The notes below the pieces were generated by a model, which was not told where the DNA came from, did no database searches, and saw only the letters and a program-made list of their open reading frames with translations. A program made the position numbers and the translations under genes. Shown piece by piece: positions 1 through 7,311 of a stretch of DNA of 64,000 nucleotides (positions are counted from its first letter, which is position 1; each line of letters begins with the position of its first letter). Origin of the DNA: Hyphomonadaceae bacterium (GTDB lineage Bacteria > Pseudomonadota > Alphaproteobacteria > Caulobacterales > Aquidulcibacteraceae). The stretch is taken from assembly GCA_016791425.1 (NCBI GenBank), contig JAEUMQ010000016.1, forward strand, positions 367,496 to 431,495, in the 5' to 3' direction.

Positions 1-1041
1 GCCGCCGCGCAGCGCATGTTCGGCTGGAGCGCAGTGGAGATCCTCGGCCGCAACGTCTCCACCCTCATGCCCGCGCCCTTCCGCCAGGAGCATGACGGCT
101 ACCTGCACCGCTATCTGAGCACGAGCGAGCGACGCATCATCGGCATCGGCCGCATCGTCGCCGGCGAGCGCAAGGACGGCTCCACCTTCCCGATGGAGCT
201 CAATGTCGGCGAGGTCCGCTCCCCCCACGGCCGCTTCTTCACCGGCTTCGTGCGCGACCTCACCGAGCGCCAGGAGACCGAGGCGCGCCTGCAGGAGCTG
301 CAATCCGAGCTCGTCCACATCTCGCGCCTCTCCGCGATGGGCGAGATGGCCTCCGCCCTCGCTCATGAGCTCAATCAGCCGCTGAGCGCCATTTCCAACT
401 ACCTCTCCGGCGCCCGCCGGCTGCTGGAGCAGACGCCCAACGCCGACTCCCGCTCCACCGAAGCGATTGGCAAGGCCGCCGAGCAGGCCATTCGCGCCGG
501 CGATATCATCCGGCGCCTGCGCGACTTCATCGCCCGCGGCGAAAGCGAGCGCAGCGTGGAATCTCTCACACGCCTGGTGCAGGAGGCGTGCACGCTCGCG
601 CTCGTGGGCGCCAAGGAATACGGCGTGCGCGTCCAGTATCGGCTCGATCCGCGCGTCGAGCGCGTGATCGTCGATCGCGTGCAGATCCAACAGGTGCTGC
701 TCAATCTGGTGCGCAACGCCCTCGACGCGATGCGCGGCCAGCCCGGCCGCCGCGAGCTTGTTGTCTCCACCGAGCAGGCCGCCGATTCCATGGCCCGCGT
801 CAGCGTCGCCGACACCGGCCCCGGCCTCGATCCCGACGCCGCCGCCCGCCTCTTCCAGCCCTTCGTGACCACCAAGGCGCAAGGCATGGGCGTCGGGCTG
901 TCCATCTCCAAGACCATCGTGGAGGCCCACGGCGGGCAGATCTGGCACGAGCGCAATCCCGAAGGCGGCGCCATCTTCCGCTTTACGATGCGCCTCGCCA
1001 ACGGCGTCGGCGAAGCCGAGAACGGAAAGGACGAGCGGTGA
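1..1041 (+). CDS. fixL: FixL-type oxygen-sensing PAS histidine kinase (5' end outside window)
   Basis: The frame is open from base 1, so the start lies upstream of the window. Numbering from the first Met in view (base 16), the PAS domain covers about residues 1-75. It carries the FixL haem-pocket signature: EHDGY with His26 as the expected haem ligand, and IIGIGRIV with Arg46 matching the distal Arg that contacts O2. The dimerisation helix has the phospho-acceptor in LAHELNQPL. The ATPase domain shows an N box ([12 protein letters not shown]), DTGPG, FQPF and GVGLSIS. In rhizobia and Caulobacter, FixL autophosphorylates when haem loses O2 and passes phosphate to FixJ. The stop codon overlaps the GTG start of fixJ, so the two are translationally coupled. 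The haem-ligand assignment is by motif only. Confidence 0.93.
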   Translation, partial: AAAQRMFGWSAVEILGRNVSTLMPAPFRQEHDGYLHRYLSTSERRIIGIGRIVAGERKDGSTFPMELNVGEVRSPHGRFFTGFVRDLTERQETEARLQELQSELVHISRLSAMGEMASALAHELNQPLSAISNYLSGARRLLEQTPNADSRSTEAIGKAAEQAIRAGDIIRRLRDFIARGESERSVESLTRLVQEACTLALVGAKEYGVRVQYRLDPRVERVIVDRVQIQQVLLNLVRNALDAMRGQPGRRELVVSTEQAADSMARVSVADTGPGLDPDAAARLFQPFVTTKAQGMGVGLSISKTIVEAHGGQIWHERNPEGGAIFRFTMRLANGVGEAENGKDER

Positions 1042-1637
1042 TCCACATCATCGACGACGACGAGGCGATGCGGGAATCCCTGCAATTCCTGCTTGCCTCC
1101 GCGCAGCTGGACTCGCGCACCTATGAATCCGCAACTGCCCTCCTCGCGCGCGTCGATGAGCTCGAGCCCGGCTGCATCGTCACCGATGTCCGCATGCCCG
1201 GCATGGACGGCCTCGACCTCGTCCGCCGCCTGAACGCGCTCGCCGTTCCCCACCCCGTCATCGTCCTCACCGGACACGCCGACGTGCCGCTCGCCGTCGA
1301 GGCGATGAAGCTCGGCGTGCTGGAATTCCTGGAGAAGCCCTTCACCGACGACGCGCTGCTGCAGGCGGTGAACGCGGCGCTTTCCCTGAGCGGCGCCGCC
1401 GCGGTCCGCGGCGCCGAGCGCGAGGAGCTTCTCGCCCGCCGCGCCCTGCTCACCGCGCGCGAGCGCGACGTGTTCGACGCCATTGTCGCCGGCGATTCCA
1501 ACAAGGTCGCCGCCCAGCGTCTCGGCATCTCCCCCCGCACGGTGGAAATCTACCGCGCCAACGTGATGGCCAAGATGCACGCCGGCAGCCTGTCGGAGCT
1601 CGTCCGCATGGCGCTGCGCTGCGAGGAGAAGCCTTGA
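1038..1637 (+). CDS. fixJ: FixJ-type response regulator
   Basis: A 199-residue NarL/FixJ regulator. It starts at a GTG that overlaps the fixL stop (GTGA). The receiver domain begins [10 protein letters not shown] (acidic pocket) and has the phospho-acceptor Asp50 in [10 protein letters not shown], the Thr of VLTGHAD and the Lys of FLEKPF. The C-terminal LuxR-type helix-turn-helix runs from LTARERDVF through [15 protein letters not shown]. Phospho-FixJ classically activates fixK and microaerobic genes. No fixK is in view, but FNR/FixK-type boxes occur upstream of at least two genes in this window, consistent with an active Fix cascade. Confidence 0.95.
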   Translation: MIHIIDDDEAMRESLQFLLASAQLDSRTYESATALLARVDELEPGCIVTDVRMPGMDGLDLVRRLNALAVPHPVIVLTGHADVPLAVEAMKLGVLEFLEKPFTDDALLQAVNAALSLSGAAAVRGAEREELLARRALLTARERDVFDAIVAGDSNKVAAQRLGISPRTVEIYRANVMAKMHAGSLSELVRMALRCEEKP

Positions 1638-1691
1638 GCCGTTGAGAGCGATCAATGCGCCGCCCGCGGCGCGCATGCTTCCTCACGCGCC

Positions 1692-2067
1692 ATGGCTCGC
1701 AGCCCCACCGCCGCCCAGCCGACCATCCTGCTCGTCGATGACGACCGCGCCGTCCTGAGCGCGATCGCCTTCGCCCTGGCCACCGACGGGCTCGACGTCG
1801 CCGGTTTCGCGAACGCCGAAGCTGCGCTCGCCGCGCGTCCGCGGCAGGTCGCGTGCGTCATCGTCGATGAGAAGCTCCCCGGCCTCTCGGGCCTCGATCT
1901 CGTGGACTCTCTGCGCCGTGACGGCGTCGCCGCGCCGGCGATCCTGATCACCACCGCGCCGTCCGCGGCGCTGCGTCGGCGAGCGCGGCGTTGAAATCCT
2001 CGAGAAGCCGCTCCTCGGCGATGCGCTCGCCTGCGCCGTCCGGCGCCTCGTTGCGCTTCAGGCTTAG
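1692..2067 (+). pseudogene. Single-domain receiver protein, frameshifted near its C-terminus
   Basis: The reading frame starts at ATG 1692 and gives a recognisable receiver domain: ILLVDDDRAV, then VIVDEKLPGLSGLDL with the acceptor Asp, then ILITTAPS. It stops early at 1992-1994. The missing end of the fold, GVEILEKPLLGDAL with the conserved Lys-Pro, is intact in another frame from 1987 and runs to a stop at 2065-2067. Removing one base around 1986 restores a continuous receiver of about 124 residues. A lone receiver next to fixLJ may tune FixL/FixJ phosphoflow. Either this is a young inactivating mutation or a sequencing error. It converges with the next gene, overlapping by a few bases. Confidence 0.75.
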
Positions 2068-2636
2068 CGCCCCGCCGCGCCGAGCGCGCGCACGCGCGCG
2101 ATCCGCCTGCGCTGCATTTCCGGAGCCCCCTCGATCATGCCGAGAAGGCTCGCCCGCACGGGCCGCACCCCCGCAAATCCGAGCACGCTCGCTTCCAGGC
2201 TCTTCACGCCGTGCGCCCCGAACATCAGCCGATAGGCCAGCGCCGGCATTCCCATCGTCACGATCAGCCGCGCCGACTTGCCCTTGAGGCCCGGCCTCCA
2301 ACCTCTCGGCCCGATATCCGCCACGAATCCGCCGCGCGCGATCTGCTCCAGGAACGCGCGCACATAGGCCGGCGCCGATCCGAGCCACAGCGGAAACACG
2401 AAGACCAGATGGTCCGCCCACATGACATCCTCGCGCGCCTTCACGATGTCCGGCTCGTTCGGCGCCGCAGCGAACGCGGCCGCCGAACGCAGCACCGGGA
2501 ACGATGCTTCCGCGAGCCGGATGAGGCGCGTCTGCCGCCCGCCTTCGCGTGCGCCCTCGACATACGCGTCGGCGAGCGCGTGGCACAGGGCCGGTCCGCG
2601 ATCGGGATGCCCGTCGATAACCAGAACCTTGTGCAT
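2064..2636 (-). CDS. Flavodoxin-fold NAD(P)H:quinone reductase-like protein
   Basis: A 190-residue protein of the Flavodoxin_2 (KefF/NQO-like) family. The N-terminus KVLVIDGHPD is the phosphate-binding strand-loop. FVFPLWLGSAPAYVRAFLEQI is the region where such enzymes bind FMN and the isoalloxazine ring (PLWLGS corresponds to the usual PLWW). A good Shine-Dalgarno (CAGGAG, 6 nt from ATG) supports the start. Family members transfer two electrons from NAD(P)H to quinones or act as potassium-efflux accessory subunits. The partner here is unknown. It is convergent with the broken receiver gene and divergent from the stress-protein gene. Confidence 0.75.
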   Translation of the reverse strand: MHKVLVIDGHPDRGPALCHALADAYVEGAREGGRQTRLIRLAEASFPVLRSAAAFAAAPNEPDIVKAREDVMWADHLVFVFPLWLGSAPAYVRAFLEQIARGGFVADIGPRGWRPGLKGKSARLIVTMGMPALAYRLMFGAHGVKSLEASVLGFAGVRPVRASLLGMIEGAPEMQRRRIARVRALGAAGR

Positions 2637-2689
2637 CGAAACTCCTGCCCCGCGGAAGCGTTAGTCTGGCGATGAGCCGCATCGAGCAC

Positions 2690-2703
2690 TTGAGCTTGAT
2701 CAA
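2690..2703 (+). promoter_or_regulatory. FNR/FixK-type box upstream of the first universal stress protein
   Basis: TTGAG-CTTG-ATCAA matches the TTGAT-N4-ATCAA consensus with one mismatch. Its centre is about 53 nt upstream of the ATG at 2750. The same arrangement, with a perfect box, precedes the paralogous gene at 15980. Control by a FixK/FNR-family activator is therefore likely. Confidence 0.7.
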
Positions 2704-2749
2704 GGCGGGCGCCCGCGCTTCCGACTTCCCTGGCCAAGGAGAGAGACCC

Positions 2750-3571
2750 ATGCCGCCCAAAGACCTTCTCGCCATTGTCCCGGACGCAAGTGCGGAGAAC
2801 GTGTTCGCCGCCGCCCAGGCGCTGTCCGACCGCTGGCGCGCGCACGCCGCCATCCTTCAGCTCACCGAATTCCCGACCCTCGCGGGCGGCGAAGCCGCCT
2901 TCACCGCCGAGCTTTGGGCCGACGTCGTCGCGAAGATGCGCCAGACCGCCGCCGCCGAGCATGAGAAGATCCTCCGCCGGCTCGATCTGTTCGAGCGCAC
3001 CGGCGAGGCGCGCAGCGCCGAGATTCCCGCCGGCGCCGCCGAACGCGTCGCGGCCTTCCACGCTCTCCACGCCGACCTCACGATCGTCGCGCGGCCGGTG
3101 CGCGAGATCGACATCGCCGCGCTCGAAGGCGCGCTCTTCAAGTCGGGCCGGCCGATCCTCGTCATCCCGCCCGACTGGCGCGGCGGCCCGATCGGCAAGC
3201 GCATCCTCGTCGCCTGGACGCCGAAGCGCGAAGCCGCCCGTGCGCTCGCCGACGCGCAGATCTTCCTCAGCGAGGCCGAGCACGTCAGCGTCGTCACCGT
3301 GGACGCCGCGCCCGTGATCGATGATGCGGCGCTGCCCGGCGTCGCCATCGCCACCCACCTGGCGCGCCACGAGCTCGACGTGGAGCTGCGCCAGATCGAC
3401 GGGGCCGGTCGCCCGGCGGAGGTCGCGATCCTTGCCGAAGCGCGCGCCATGGACGCCGATCTCATCGTGATGGGCGGCTATGGCCATTCCCGCCTGCGCG
3501 AATTCATTCTCGGCGGCGCGACGCGCGGCATGCTGGAGACGTCGCCCATTCCGGTCCTGATGTCGCACTGA
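2750..3571 (+). CDS. Tandem-domain universal stress protein
   Basis: A 273-residue UspA-family protein with a degenerate N-terminal half and a second half that keeps the nucleotide-binding signature: ILVAWTPKREAARAL, then GGYGHSRLREFILGGATRG, which fits G-2X-G-9X-G(S/T). The start at 2750 is chosen over an upstream in-frame ATG at 2672. It has AAGGAGAG 6-8 nt before it, and the FNR/FixK box lies between the two candidates. It is a clear paralogue of the protein at 15156-15980 (both begin with a KD(L/I)LAIV strand). FixK-controlled tandem Usp proteins are common in microaerobic survival regulons. The stop overlaps the next start (TGATG). Confidence 0.88.
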   Translation: MPPKDLLAIVPDASAENVFAAAQALSDRWRAHAAILQLTEFPTLAGGEAAFTAELWADVVAKMRQTAAAEHEKILRRLDLFERTGEARSAEIPAGAAERVAAFHALHADLTIVARPVREIDIAALEGALFKSGRPILVIPPDWRGGPIGKRILVAWTPKREAARALADAQIFLSEAEHVSVVTVDAAPVIDDAALPGVAIATHLARHELDVELRQIDGAGRPAEVAILAEARAMDADLIVMGGYGHSRLREFILGGATRGMLETSPIPVLMSH

Positions 3572-3960
3572 TGCGCGTCGCGGCCGCTGCAGCGATCTAT
3601 TTCGCGCTCGTGTTCGCCGCGGGGCTGCTCCTGGGCCCGATCCGCGTGCTCTGGCTCGAGCCGCGCATGGGCGAAACCCTCGCAACTGCGTGCGAAGCGC
3701 CCTTTCTGGTGTTGGCGATGGTCTTTGCCGCCGAGCGCGCGCGGCGCTGGACGCGCGTCGCCGGACCCTGGCCGAAATTCCTCGCGATCGGATTGCTGGC
3801 GCTGGTGCTTCAGCAGGCTGCGGACTTCGCGCTTGGCGTCGCGCTGCGCGGCGCCACGCTGCAAACTACGCTCGCCCACTTCACCACGCCGCCGGGATGG
3901 ATCTACGCCGCCGCGCTCATCCTCTTCGCGCTCATGCCGCTCCTGCGGCGCCCCAGCTAG
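3571..3960 (+). CDS. Small four-helix inner-membrane protein of unknown function
   Basis: 129 residues with four predicted hydrophobic segments, near residues 4-22, 43-56, 68-88 and 108-124. Short charged loops contain RARRW and LRRPS. The start overlaps the stop of the stress-protein gene (TGATG), so it is probably cotranscribed and likely shares the FixK control. No family is recognised. It converges with the dioxygenase genes, overlapping by a few bases at the 3' end. Confidence 0.7.
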   Translation: MRVAAAAAIYFALVFAAGLLLGPIRVLWLEPRMGETLATACEAPFLVLAMVFAAERARRWTRVAGPWPKFLAIGLLALVLQQAADFALGVALRGATLQTTLAHFTTPPGWIYAAALILFALMPLLRRPS

Positions 3961-4802
3961 GCCGCGTTCTCCAGCACCAGCATGCCCGCCCCGGTGTTCG
4001 AGATCGGGATGTGGTAATTCGAGTGCACTTTGCGCACCCTGCCCGTCAGCGCGCCGCGCATCGCCAGCCACAGGATGAACTCTGCGCCCTGCGCGCCCGC
4101 CTCGCGCACCAGATCAAGGCTCGACATCTTCGCCAACGTCTCCGGCTCGTCCACGATCTTGTCGAGACACATGAGATCGAACGCCTTGTTGATGAACCCG
4201 GCGCGCGTGCCGTCGAGCTGGTGCGACATGCCCCCCGTGCCGACAACCACCACCTTGAGGTCTTCCGGATAGCTCTCGATCGCGCGCCCGATCGCGCGCC
4301 CCAGCTTGAAGCAGCGCATCGGCGACGGCATCGGATGCTGCACGGTGTTGATGCACACCGGCACGGTCGGGATCGCCGTCGGATCCTGCGGCCAGAAAAG
4401 CTGCATCGGCACCGCGAACCCGTGATCCACCAGCATGTCCTGGCAATGGCAGATGTCGAATTCCTCCGCCACCAGGCTCTCGATGATGTGCCAGGAGAGC
4501 TTCGCATCGCCCTTGAACGGCGGCAGCTTGGGAATGCCCCAGCCTTCGTCCTCGTTGCGGTACTGGTCCGCCGCGCCGATCGCGAAGGTCGGCATCTTGT
4601 CCAGGAAGAAATTGAGCCCGTGATCATTGTAGATCACGATCGCCGCGTCCGGCTTCACCGCGTCGAGCCAGTTGCGCGCCTTCGGATAGGCGTCGAAGAA
4701 CGGCTTCCAGTACGGGTCCTCGAACAATTTCTTGGCGATCGCCCCGCCGATGGCCGGGATGTGCGACGTCGTCAATCCGCCGACGATGCGGGCCATGCTC
4801 AA
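3957..4802 (-). CDS. ligB: LigB-type extradiol dioxygenase, catalytic (beta) subunit
   Basis: A 281-residue class III extradiol dioxygenase resembling the protocatechuate 4,5-dioxygenase beta subunit. Iron-ligand positions match LigB: His14 in TTSHIPAIG, His61 in IYNDHGLNF, and a Glu in GAQGAEFILW. GGMSHQLDGTRAG carries the expected catalytic His. FAIGAADQY and WHIIESLVAEEFD are further family blocks. It opens a catechol-type ring between the hydroxylated and neighbouring carbon, using Fe(II) and O2. Its start overlaps the stop of the alpha-subunit gene. The exact substrate (protocatechuate, gallate or another catechol acid) cannot be told from sequence alone. Confidence 0.85.
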   Translation of the reverse strand: MSMARIVGGLTTSHIPAIGGAIAKKLFEDPYWKPFFDAYPKARNWLDAVKPDAAIVIYNDHGLNFFLDKMPTFAIGAADQYRNEDEGWGIPKLPPFKGDAKLSWHIIESLVAEEFDICHCQDMLVDHGFAVPMQLFWPQDPTAIPTVPVCINTVQHPMPSPMRCFKLGRAIGRAIESYPEDLKVVVVGTGGMSHQLDGTRAGFINKAFDLMCLDKIVDEPETLAKMSSLDLVREAGAQGAEFILWLAMRGALTGRVRKVHSNYHIPISNTGAGMLVLENAA

Positions 4803-5143
4803 TCTCCCTGGCTGCGCAGCATCTGGCGGAAGGCCTCGACGCTCATCCCGGTCTGCTGCGCGCCGATGTCCTGCACGGTGAGACCGAAAATCCCCGCGAA
4901 CTTTGCGAGGTAATAGATGTTTCCCCCGGCCGCGATGAGATCGAGCACCTTGCGCGCCCGCACCGCCGCCTTCTGCTCTTCATCGAGGCCGTACCTCTCC
5001 ATGTAGGCCTCCTCGTCCTTGAGGAAGTCCTTCCGGTTTTCCGCCTGGTTGAACGAAAAGCACATCCGATTGAGCGCATAGCCGCGCATGGCCTGCGTCC
5101 CGTCGAAGATCGTGGTGCCGGGTATCCTGTGAACCTCGAGCAT
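4799..5143 (-). CDS. ligA: LigA-type extradiol dioxygenase, small (alpha) subunit
   Basis: A 114-residue helical subunit homologous to LigA of protocatechuate 4,5-dioxygenase. Family blocks are IPGTTIFDG, GYALNRMCFS, AENRKDFLKDEEAYMERYGL, GGNIYYLAKF and TGMSVEAFRQMM-like TGMSVEAFRQML. The start at 5143 is set by AGGAG six bases upstream. A longer frame exists but lacks a ribosome site. The alpha subunit caps the active site of LigB. It sits before ligB and overlaps it. A near-consensus FixK-type box lies about 53 nt upstream of this start. Confidence 0.85.
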   Translation of the reverse strand: MLEVHRIPGTTIFDGTQAMRGYALNRMCFSFNQAENRKDFLKDEEAYMERYGLDEEQKAAVRARKVLDLIAAGGNIYYLAKFAGIFGLTVQDIGAQQTGMSVEAFRQMLRSQGD

Positions 5144-5189
5144 GAGCGACTCCTGAACCGCCATCAGACCGCGCCGCCCGACGCGGCGA

Positions 5190-5203
5190 CTGATCGAGAT
5201 CAA
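5190..5203 (-). promoter_or_regulatory. FNR/FixK-like box upstream of ligAB
   Basis: CTGAT-CGAG-ATCAA on the plus strand matches TTGAT-N4-ATCAA with one mismatch. Its centre is about 53 nt from the ligA ATG at 5143, the same spacing as at the two stress-protein genes. It might instead serve the divergent gene at 5290, about 93 nt away. Confidence 0.45.
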
Positions 5204-5241
5204 TTCCCGGCCGCGACGCACCGCCGCGGGCGCCGTTTGCC

Positions 5242-5260
5242 GATTTGTCTGACTTATGCC
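5242..5260 (+). promoter_or_regulatory. Shared upstream motif of the arabinose cluster (copy 1)
   Basis: GATTTGTCTGACTTATGCC lies 30 nt before the AraD1-family start. A matching element with GATTTGTCT, then A, T, ATG and C at the same offsets, lies at 7238-7256 before the arabinofuranosidase gene. Two copies before two genes of one pathway suggest an operator for a sugar-responsive regulator. The regulator is not in view. Confidence 0.45.
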
Positions 5261-5289
5261 AGTGAGAGCCCCGATCCGAAGGCGGCCCG

Positions 5290-6276
5290 ATGCCCACACG
5301 ACTGCTCCAGCTCACATCACGCGACGGCGAACGCCAGGTCGCGGTCATGGACGATGACGGCGCCGCGCGCCTCGTCGAAGGCTTCACCGCCGTCTATCCG
5401 TTGGCTCTCCATGCGATCGCGAAAGGCCGCGCGCTGCGCGAAACCATCGCCCCCGGCGACCCGATCGATATCCGCGCCGCCCTGGCCGAGGGCCGCGTCC
5501 TCGCCCCCATCGATCATCCGGATCCCGCGCATCTGCTCGTCACCGGCACCGGCCTCACCCACCTCGGTTCCGCCGAAGGCCGCGACAAGATGCACCGCGA
5601 TCTCGCCGACGCCGCCGCGCTCACCGATTCCATGAAGATGTTCCGCCTCGGCCTCGATGGCGGCAAGCCGGCGCCCGGTGCGATCGGCGCGCAGCCCGAA
5701 TGGTTCTACAAGGGCGACGGCGACAGCGTGACCGCGCCCGGCGCCGCCCTTCAATCCCCCGCCTTCGCGCTCGACGGCGGCGAGGAGCCGGAGCTCGTCG
5801 GCATCTACCTCATCGGCCCCGATGGTGCGCCCTGGCGCCTCGGCTTCGCGCTCGGCAATGAATTCTCCGACCACGTCACCGAGCGGCAGAACTACCTCTA
5901 TCTCGCGCACTCGAAGCTCCGCCGCTGCGCCTTCGGGCCCGAGCTCCTGCTCGACGCGCCGCCCGCCGATATCCGCGGAACCTCACGCATCCGCCGCGGC
6001 GCCGAAGTGATCTGGGAGAAGCCTTTCCTCTCCGGCGAGGACAATATGTGCCACTCCATCGCCAATCTCGAGCATCACCATTTCAAGTACGCGCAATTCC
6101 GCCGCCCGGGCGACGCGCACGTGCACTTCTTCGGCACGGCCACGCTCTCCTTCAGCGACGATGTGCGCACGAAGCCCGGCGACGTGTTCGAGATCGAAGC
6201 AGCGCCCTTCCTCTTGCCGCTCTCCAACGCGCTGCAAGAGGCGCCCCCGCAGGCCGTGACGGTCCGGAGCCTCTGA
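5290..6276 (+). CDS. AraD1/GguC family fumarylacetoacetase-fold enzyme
   Basis: A 328-residue protein of the AraD1 (GguC) family, distantly related to fumarylacetoacetate hydrolase. The FAH-like core shows VTGTGLTHLGSAEGRD, the metal-binding stretch EPELVGIYLI (with an ExE-like acid pair), LGNEFSDHVTERQNYLYLAHSK and FGTATLSF. Members are found in pentose oxidation clusters and are proposed to act on 2-keto-3-deoxy-L-arabonate or a related keto acid. The neighbours (arabinose dehydrogenase, lactonase, arabinofuranosidase) strongly support a role late in non-phosphorylative L-arabinose catabolism. The stop overlaps the next start. The exact reaction is inferred. Confidence 0.75.
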   Translation: MPTRLLQLTSRDGERQVAVMDDDGAARLVEGFTAVYPLALHAIAKGRALRETIAPGDPIDIRAALAEGRVLAPIDHPDPAHLLVTGTGLTHLGSAEGRDKMHRDLADAAALTDSMKMFRLGLDGGKPAPGAIGAQPEWFYKGDGDSVTAPGAALQSPAFALDGGEEPELVGIYLIGPDGAPWRLGFALGNEFSDHVTERQNYLYLAHSKLRRCAFGPELLLDAPPADIRGTSRIRRGAEVIWEKPFLSGEDNMCHSIANLEHHHFKYAQFRRPGDAHVHFFGTATLSFSDDVRTKPGDVFEIEAAPFLLPLSNALQEAPPQAVTVRSL

Positions 6277-7214
6277 TGGCGCTGAAGCTCGGTCTGGTCG
6301 GCGTCGGCGTCATCGCGAAGGCCCAGCACCTGCCGGTGCTCGCAGTGAGCGAGGACTTCGACCTCGTCGCCATCGCCAGCCGCAACGCGACCGTCGAAGG
6401 CGTGCGCTCCTATGCCACTCTCGCCGAAATGCTTGCAGGCTCGCCCGAGATCGAAGCCGTCTCGCTCTGCACCCCGCCTGCCGCGCGCACGCCAGATGCG
6501 CGCCGCGCGCTGCAAGCCGGCAAGCATGTGCTTCTTGAAAAGCCGCCCGGCGCCACACTGAGCGAAGTGGAGGAACTCATCGCGCTCGCCGCCCGGCATC
6601 GCATCACGCTCAACGCCTCCTGGCATTCCCGCCACGCGCCCGGCGTCGCTGCCGCGAGGGCCTGGCTCGCCGACAAGACGATCCGTTCCGTCGCCATCGA
6701 GTGGCGCGAGGACGTGCGCCACTGGCATCCCGGCCAGGATTGGATTTTTGCAGCCGGCGGCTTCGGCGTCTTCGATCCCGGCATCAACGCGCTCTCCATT
6801 GTCACCCACATCCTGCCTGCGCCGTTCGCGCTGCAGCGCGCCACGCTCGGCTTCCCGGAAAACCGCCAGGCGCCGATCGTCGCCGCGCTCGATCTCGCCG
6901 GCGCCGACGGCAGCGCGATCCACGCCGACTTCGACTTCCTGCAGCAGGGTCCGCAGACCTGGGACATCCGCGTCGAGACCGACGCAGGGCCGCTTGCACT
7001 GCAGCAAGGCGGCGCACGCCTCCGCATCGGCGGCGCCGACGCCACGCCGCCGCCCTCGCACGACCTCCTCCGCGGCGAGTACGGCGGCGTCTATGCCGAG
7101 TTCGCGCGCCTCATCGCCGCCGGCGAAAGCGGCGTCGATCTCGCCCCGCTGCGCCACGTCGCCGACGCTTTCATGCTCGGCGCCCGCAGCGCGGCCCCGC
7201 CCTTCCACTTTTGA
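6276..7214 (+). CDS. Gfo/Idh/MocA oxidoreductase, probable L-arabinose 1-dehydrogenase
   Basis: 312 residues with an N-terminal Rossmann fold (LGLVGVGVIAKAQHLP) and the catalytic Lys of LLEKPPGATL. The C-terminal domain carries EDVRHWHPGQDWIF and GVFDPGINALSIVTHILP. These blocks closely resemble the Azospirillum brasilense L-arabinose 1-dehydrogenase and related galactose dehydrogenases. It oxidises the C1 hydroxyl of L-arabinose (or D-galactose) with NAD(P)+ to the 1,4-lactone. Start ATG 6276 overlaps the previous stop. The next steps are supplied by the lactonase at 8884. The arabonate dehydratase and the semialdehyde dehydrogenase of this pathway are not in the window. Confidence 0.82.
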   Translation: MALKLGLVGVGVIAKAQHLPVLAVSEDFDLVAIASRNATVEGVRSYATLAEMLAGSPEIEAVSLCTPPAARTPDARRALQAGKHVLLEKPPGATLSEVEELIALAARHRITLNASWHSRHAPGVAAARAWLADKTIRSVAIEWREDVRHWHPGQDWIFAAGGFGVFDPGINALSIVTHILPAPFALQRATLGFPENRQAPIVAALDLAGADGSAIHADFDFLQQGPQTWDIRVETDAGPLALQQGGARLRIGGADATPPPSHDLLRGEYGGVYAEFARLIAAGESGVDLAPLRHVADAFMLGARSAAPPFHF

Positions 7215-7237
7215 CCATGGCTTGCGAGACCGCTTTG

Positions 7238-7256
7238 GATTTGTCTAAGTAATGGC
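7238..7256 (+). promoter_or_regulatory. Shared upstream motif of the arabinose cluster (copy 2)
   Basis: GATTTGTCTAAGTAATGGC lies 55 nt before the arabinofuranosidase start and just after the dehydrogenase stop. It matches the element at 5242-5260 (nine identical bases, then scattered identities). It suggests a second, internal regulated promoter for the secreted hydrolase and lactonase. Confidence 0.4.
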
Positions 7257-7311
7257 GACGTCGGCGCCGCGATGTCCCGCAGAGGACAATTCGGCCGCCT
7301 CGGGAGGGAAC

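Noticed and set aside
3690..4913. 407-codon open frame on the plus strand across ligAB
   Set aside because: Antisense to ligB/ligA with their metal ligands. Arg/His-rich without domains.
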